Assembly (NCBI GenBank): GCA_002720535.1
Contig: PBIU01000005.1
Coordinates: forward strand, 48,385-85,834
Length of the DNA: 37,450 nucleotides
Reading direction: 5' to 3'
From: Candidatus Pelagibacterales bacterium
GTDB lineage: Bacteria; Pseudomonadota; Alphaproteobacteria; TMED109
Part shown: positions 33,813 through 37,450 of the stretch, one piece after another
How positions within the stretch are numbered: the stretch's first letter is position 1
How the letters are laid out: each line of letters starts with the position of its first letter
The notes under the pieces: generated by a model
What the model was told of the DNA's origin: nothing
Database searches by the model: none
What the model saw: only the letters and a program-made list of their open reading frames with translations
Translations under genes and position numbers: made by a program

Positions 33813-35870
33813 ATGAAAAATAATAAAAAAATTATAGCTATTATTCAAGCTAGAGTTAATTCTACGAGGTTACCCAATAAGGTATTATTAAAACTTAATA
33901 AAGTCCCGACAATAATAAGAATGATTGATAGACTTAAGATATCTAATCTTATCGACGAAATTTGGGTAGCCACAGGTACGTCTAAAATTAATGATAAGCT
34001 TGTAAGAATTTTAGATTCATCAAAAAATATTAATGTATTTAGAGGAGATGATCTTGATGTATTATCAAGATATATTGAGGTAGCTAAAAAAACTAAAGCA
34101 AATATTATTATAAGATTAACCGGGGATTGTCCGCTAATAGACTCTGAAATAGTTGATAATACTGTTAAATTATTGATTGATAAAAAAGCTGATTATGCTT
34201 CTAATATAATTAAAAGAACATACCCAGATGGATTAGATGTTGAGGCATTTACATATAAGACTTTATTGGAAACAGATAAAAATGCACCTAAAGGTTTTTG
34301 TCGTGAGCATGTTACAACCTATATGCATGGTTTATACAAAAGCAAATATCCAAAGGGTGATTTTAAAAGAGTATCATTAGAGAATTCTGTTGATTTTAGT
34401 AATTTACGTTGGACATTAGATGAAAAAAAAGATTTTGATTTTTTAAACTCTATTTTTTCAAATTTATCTTATAATGCTTCCTGGTTAGAAATTATTTCAT
34501 TTTTATTAGATAATCCCTTATTACAAATGAATAATAGTATAATAGATTCTAACGAAGGGGCAGTAGATAAAACATTATCAAGTTATAGTAGATATAATAA
34601 AAGTAACAAATTTTTTAAAAAAGCAATAAAATATGTTCCGTTAGCAAGTCAAACATTTTCTAAAAGTTATATTCAGTGGCCAAAGGGGGAAGCACCATTA
34701 TTTATCGAACGAGCATACGGTTCCCAAGTAGTGGATATAGATAAAAACCATTATATAGATTATATATTAGGCTTATTGCCGATAACTCTGGGGTATTGTG
34801 ATAGAGATGTGGATAATGCTGTTATCTCTCAAATTATGAAAGGAAGTATATTTTCTCTACCTTCTAAATTAGAAACTATTCTTGCTGAAAAGTTAGTTAA
34901 TTTAATTCCTTCTGCAGAAATGGTAAGATTTGGAAAAAATGGATCTGATGCGACAACTGCGGCTATAAGATTAGCAAGGGCATATACAAATAGAGATATG
35001 ATAGCTGTTTCTGGTTATCACGGCTGGCATGATTGGTATATAGGTAGTTCCACAAGAGATTTAGGAGTGCCTAATACAGTTAAGAAACTTACACATAAGT
35101 TTATTTTTAATGATGCAGAAAGTTTAAAATATTTGTTTAAGAAGCACCCTAATAAATTTGCTGCTGTTATATTGGAACCAGCAGGATTAGTAGAAACAAA
35201 AGTTAGTTTCCTTAAAGAAATAAAAAAGATATGTAAAGAAAATAAAACATTATTAATATTTGACGAAATAATAAGTGGTTTCAGAATAAATATGGGTGGA
35301 GCACAATTAGAATATGGAGTTAAGCCAGATTTATCGTGTTTTGGCAAAGGTATGGCAAATGGATATCCGTTATCAGCATTAGTGGGATCAAAAAAAATTA
35401 TGAAATTAATGGAAGAAATTTTCTTTTCTTCGACTTTTGGAGGGGATACTATCTCACTCGCAGCATCCATTGCAACAATTGAAAAATTACAAAAAAATCA
35501 AGTAGTAAAAAAAACTAGATTATACGGTAAAAAGTTAATACTGGAATTAAATAAAGTTTGTAAAAATGAGAATATAGATTCTTTTATAAAAATATCTGAT
35601 ATAGATTGGTGGCCTCAGATAATAATTGAAGATCCTCCAATAGAAAAATTCTTATTAATAAGTTTATTAAGACAAGAGCTATTAAAGACTGGAATTATGG
35701 TTAATTCAACCTTTAATTTGTGTTATGCACATACTGTTCCAGAAATAATGGAAGCTACTGTTAAAAGATTTAAGCAGGCAGTTACAAACCTAAAGGTATT
35801 TATAGAATCTCCAAATCCAAAAAAATATTTAAAAGGTAATTTAGTTCAAACTACTTTTAAGGTTAGGTAA
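33813..35870 (+). CDS. fusion: SpsF-like cytidylyltransferase plus class III (GSA-like) aminotransferase
   Basis: A 685-residue two-domain protein beginning right at the LeuA-like stop (no gap). Residues 1 to about 240 match SpsF-type nucleotidyltransferases (IAIIQARVNSTRLPNKVL, DEIWVATGTS, VFRGDDLDVLSRYIE, RLTGDCPLID). Residues about 265-685 match glutamate-1-semialdehyde aminomutase and related class III PLP enzymes: YVPLASQTFSK, GLLPITLGYCDRDV, MVRFGKNGSDATTAAIRLARA, SGYHGWHDW, LIFDEIISGF and the PLP lysine Lys512 in FGKGMANGYP. It may aminate a keto sugar or acid and activate it with CTP (inference). The missing pseF function could reside in the first half. Confidence 0.88.
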   Translation: MKNNKKIIAIIQARVNSTRLPNKVLLKLNKVPTIIRMIDRLKISNLIDEIWVATGTSKINDKLVRILDSSKNINVFRGDDLDVLSRYIEVAKKTKANIIIRLTGDCPLIDSEIVDNTVKLLIDKKADYASNIIKRTYPDGLDVEAFTYKTLLETDKNAPKGFCREHVTTYMHGLYKSKYPKGDFKRVSLENSVDFSNLRWTLDEKKDFDFLNSIFSNLSYNASWLEIISFLLDNPLLQMNNSIIDSNEGAVDKTLSSYSRYNKSNKFFKKAIKYVPLASQTFSKSYIQWPKGEAPLFIERAYGSQVVDIDKNHYIDYILGLLPITLGYCDRDVDNAVISQIMKGSIFSLPSKLETILAEKLVNLIPSAEMVRFGKNGSDATTAAIRLARAYTNRDMIAVSGYHGWHDWYIGSSTRDLGVPNTVKKLTHKFIFNDAESLKYLFKKHPNKFAAVILEPAGLVETKVSFLKEIKKICKENKTLLIFDEIISGFRINMGGAQLEYGVKPDLSCFGKGMANGYPLSALVGSKKIMKLMEEIFFSSTFGGDTISLAASIATIEKLQKNQVVKKTRLYGKKLILELNKVCKNENIDSFIKISDIDWWPQIIIEDPPIEKFLLISLLRQELLKTGIMVNSTFNLCYAHTVPEIMEATVKRFKQAVTNLKVFIESPNPKKYLKGNLVQTTFKVR

Positions 35871-35905
35871 ATTAAATATTTTTAATTTAGATATAGTAAA
35901 ATAAA

Positions 35906-36784
35906 ATAATAAATAATTCAGAAATAGAACATAAAAAAATTTTTAAAGATATTAATTTATATCTTAAAAAATTTAAAATACATGCATGGATGGATGCGGG
36001 ACTTTTGTTAAAATATACCAGAGGTCAAAATATTTTTCCGTCCTCAGATATAGATTTTGGAATTAAATCAGAAGATACTAAAAAATTAGTTTTGTTTTCA
36101 AAATATATAAAAGATCAAGGTTATTTGGTAACTACTATTGGTAATACTAATGTTATTTTTGAAGGCATAACTATAGTAAAAAAATATAATCAAGATCAAT
36201 ACATAACTATAGACATATACATTTATTATGATCTATATAATCATTACTGTAGGCCTAATAGTCATAAACCAATAAAGCAATATTATATTTCTAGGAATTT
36301 ATTTCGTATTTTTAATAAGTTTAATATAATTAATAATCTAAAATATTTTAGAGATATGTATATAATTGGAATAATTTTAAAATACCTTTCTTGTATTTAT
36401 TCAAAAATTTATTTTAGAGTTGCTACAACATCTCAATTTGCAATACCAAAAAATTTACTAGATAGTTTTAAAGAAGTAGAGATTTTTGGTACTATAGTAT
36501 TTATTCCTAAAAATAATATTGAATATATGCGTTGGCGTTATGGAATTAAATGGAAAATCCCTAATAAAAATTGGAGATTAACTGATGGGAAGATGTTGTT
36601 TTTGAATAATCTAAAAAGTTACTGGTCTTTTTATTCTTCAGCACCAGGCTTTACAAATTCTAAATTATCAATGAATAAAAATAAAACTAAAATTAAATCA
36701 ATTTTTGAATTTAATGAAAATGAGATAGAAATTATGAAAAAATCAAAAATTATATCAAAGTCAATTAAGGATAAATTTGAGTAA
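35906..36784 (+). CDS. LicD/fukutin-like transferase
   Basis: About 292 residues if translation starts at ATA 35906 (or 35909). The first ATG, at 35990, falls inside the conserved region, and the frame is open back to a TAA at 35897. The upstream codons read YLKKFKIHAWMDAGLLLKYTRG, matching the LicD opening (W-DxGTLLGxxR), and FPSSDIDFGI gives the DxD pair of the family. A further family feature is EYMRWRYGIKWKIPNKNW. LicD proteins transfer phosphocholine or phospho-sugars to glycans. There is no clear ribosome site, so the start is uncertain; 35990 would lose about 28 residues. Confidence 0.72.
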   Translation: MINNSEIEHKKIFKDINLYLKKFKIHAWMDAGLLLKYTRGQNIFPSSDIDFGIKSEDTKKLVLFSKYIKDQGYLVTTIGNTNVIFEGITIVKKYNQDQYITIDIYIYYDLYNHYCRPNSHKPIKQYYISRNLFRIFNKFNIINNLKYFRDMYIIGIILKYLSCIYSKIYFRVATTSQFAIPKNLLDSFKEVEIFGTIVFIPKNNIEYMRWRYGIKWKIPNKNWRLTDGKMLFLNNLKSYWSFYSSAPGFTNSKLSMNKNKTKIKSIFEFNENEIEIMKKSKIISKSIKDKFE

Positions 36785-36797
36785 TTTAGTGAATAAA

Positions 36798-37450
36798 ATG
36801 TATAAGTTTTCTTGGAAGTCAAAAGGACGAACACTTTTATGGTTAGAAGATAAATTACATTATTCTAGTGTTCCTAAATTAATAGTTTTTACCTATAGTG
36901 AATGGAAAAATAATAAAGAAAAAATATTAAACAAAATTAAAGTAAAATTCATAGATAATAAAATTGCTGTTAGATCTTCAAGTATTAATGAGGACTCCCT
37001 ATATTTTTCTAATGCAGGCGCCTTTGAAAGTTATTTAAATATAGATTTTAATGATAGAAAAAAAATCATAGATACAGTAAATGCTGTATTTAAAAGTTAT
37101 GGAAAGTTACTTTCTAATAGTGATGAATTAATTATTCAAAAAATGGTCGATCAAATTTCAGTTTCAGGAGTGATTTTTACTCATGAAATGAAAAATAGAG
37201 CACCTTATTATTCTATAAATTATGATGATATATCAGGCTCTTCTACAACTGTAACATCTGGATCAAGTAGATATAGTAATAAAACTCTTTATATTCATAG
37301 AGACTCATTAGACGGCGTACGTTCAAAAAGGTTTTCAAAACTTTTACCCTCTATCATTGAATTAGAAAATATATTTAATAGCGATGAACTAGATATTGAA
37401 TTTATCATTACAGATAAATTTGAAATTATAATATTACAAGTTAGACCTAT
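36798..37450 (+). CDS. PEP/pyruvate-binding (PEP synthase N-terminal) domain protein, cut by window end
   Basis: The open frame runs from ATG 36798 (or GTG 36789) to the end of the window, 217 residues so far. The segment IAVRSSSINEDSLYFSNAGAF (residues 56-76) is the ATP-grasp-like nucleotide-binding motif of PEP synthase and pyruvate phosphate dikinase (family VRSSATAED-x-AG). VSGVIFTHE, and EFIITDKFEIIILQVRP at the edge, follow the family pattern (LQxRP). Housekeeping PEP synthase has a different N-terminus and context. In a glycan cluster such proteins are known but unassigned; a phosphotransfer role with the LicD-like neighbour is possible (inference). Confidence 0.8.
   Translation, partial: MYKFSWKSKGRTLLWLEDKLHYSSVPKLIVFTYSEWKNNKEKILNKIKVKFIDNKIAVRSSSINEDSLYFSNAGAFESYLNIDFNDRKKIIDTVNAVFKSYGKLLSNSDELIIQKMVDQISVSGVIFTHEMKNRAPYYSINYDDISGSSTTVTSGSSRYSNKTLYIHRDSLDGVRSKRFSKLLPSIIELENIFNSDELDIEFIITDKFEIIILQVRP

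Noticed and set aside
35018-35470. A 150-codon minus-strand ORF within the class III aminotransferase
   Set aside because: It is a shadow of the plus-strand gene, which has full family motifs over the same bases.
1-37450. CRISPR arrays, transposases, insertion sequences or rRNA genes
   Set aside because: No regularly spaced repeats, no transposase motifs in the frames provided, and no rRNA-like stretches were seen by eye.

Overview
The window reads as a chromosome segment of an AT-rich, Gram-negative bacterium, most likely a low-GC alphaproteobacterium. The evidence is the infC-rpmI-rplT-pheS-pheT gene order, a separate lepA, heptosyltransferase-type (GT9) and GmhA-type genes, and frequent TTG starts. 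I cannot name a genus from the sequence alone.

Layout. Positions 1-102 hold the 3' end of an unidentified plus-strand gene, convergent with an alpha/beta hydrolase (72-830, minus). A glycosyltransferase pair (GT4, GT9) follows at 892-2998. The translation block infC (ATA start), rpmI, rplT, pheS, pheT and tRNA-Ser(GGA) fills 3122-8097; the tRNA shares one base with the pheT stop codon. Directly after the tRNA lies a relic of a short-chain dehydrogenase 3' end. It leads into a small operon (8248-12862): GmhA-like SIS isomerase, NeuB-like synthase fused to a cupin, HAD phosphatase, CMP-sugar cytidylyltransferase and a probable glycosyltransferase. An aldo/keto reductase (minus), lepA and a small membrane ORF (minus) separate this from a long plus-strand run.

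From 15954 to the window end every gene is on the plus strand and tightly packed. A small DMT-type membrane protein is followed by a winged-helix regulator and an RfaH/NusG-like antiterminator. An ops-like GCGGTAGC motif lies just after the antiterminator gene. Then come a PIG-L deacetylase, ABC flippase, asparagine-synthase-like protein, GT4, a glutamine-amidotransferase/N-acetyl-sugar amidotransferase fusion, pseudaminic acid genes (pseB, pseG, pseC, pseH-like, pseI) with an unassigned GT-B-like protein among them, and a less familiar module. That module holds an ATP-grasp ligase, a LeuA-like condensing enzyme, an SpsF-cytidylyltransferase/class III aminotransferase fusion, a LicD-like transferase and a PEP/pyruvate-binding-domain protein cut by the window edge.

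How the parts work together (inference). The island makes and activates one or more nonulosonic (sialic-acid-like) sugars, including an acetamidino-type pseudaminic derivative, and assembles and flips a surface glycan. Two promoters 7.5 kb apart, one before the neuB-cupin gene and one before the winged-helix regulator, share an unusual design: two GTTCA-N5-TGAAC palindromes centred 25 bp apart, the first filling the -35/-10 spacer. This suggests one autoregulating repressor controls both operons. The antiterminator probably loads at the ops-like site and carries polymerase through the roughly 20-kb operon. The strongest candidates for undescribed biology are the amidotransferase fusion, the SIS/NeuB-cupin/HAD/CMP-transferase operon, and the LeuA/SpsF-HemL/ATP-grasp module. 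No gene-free stretch exceeds 300 bases.
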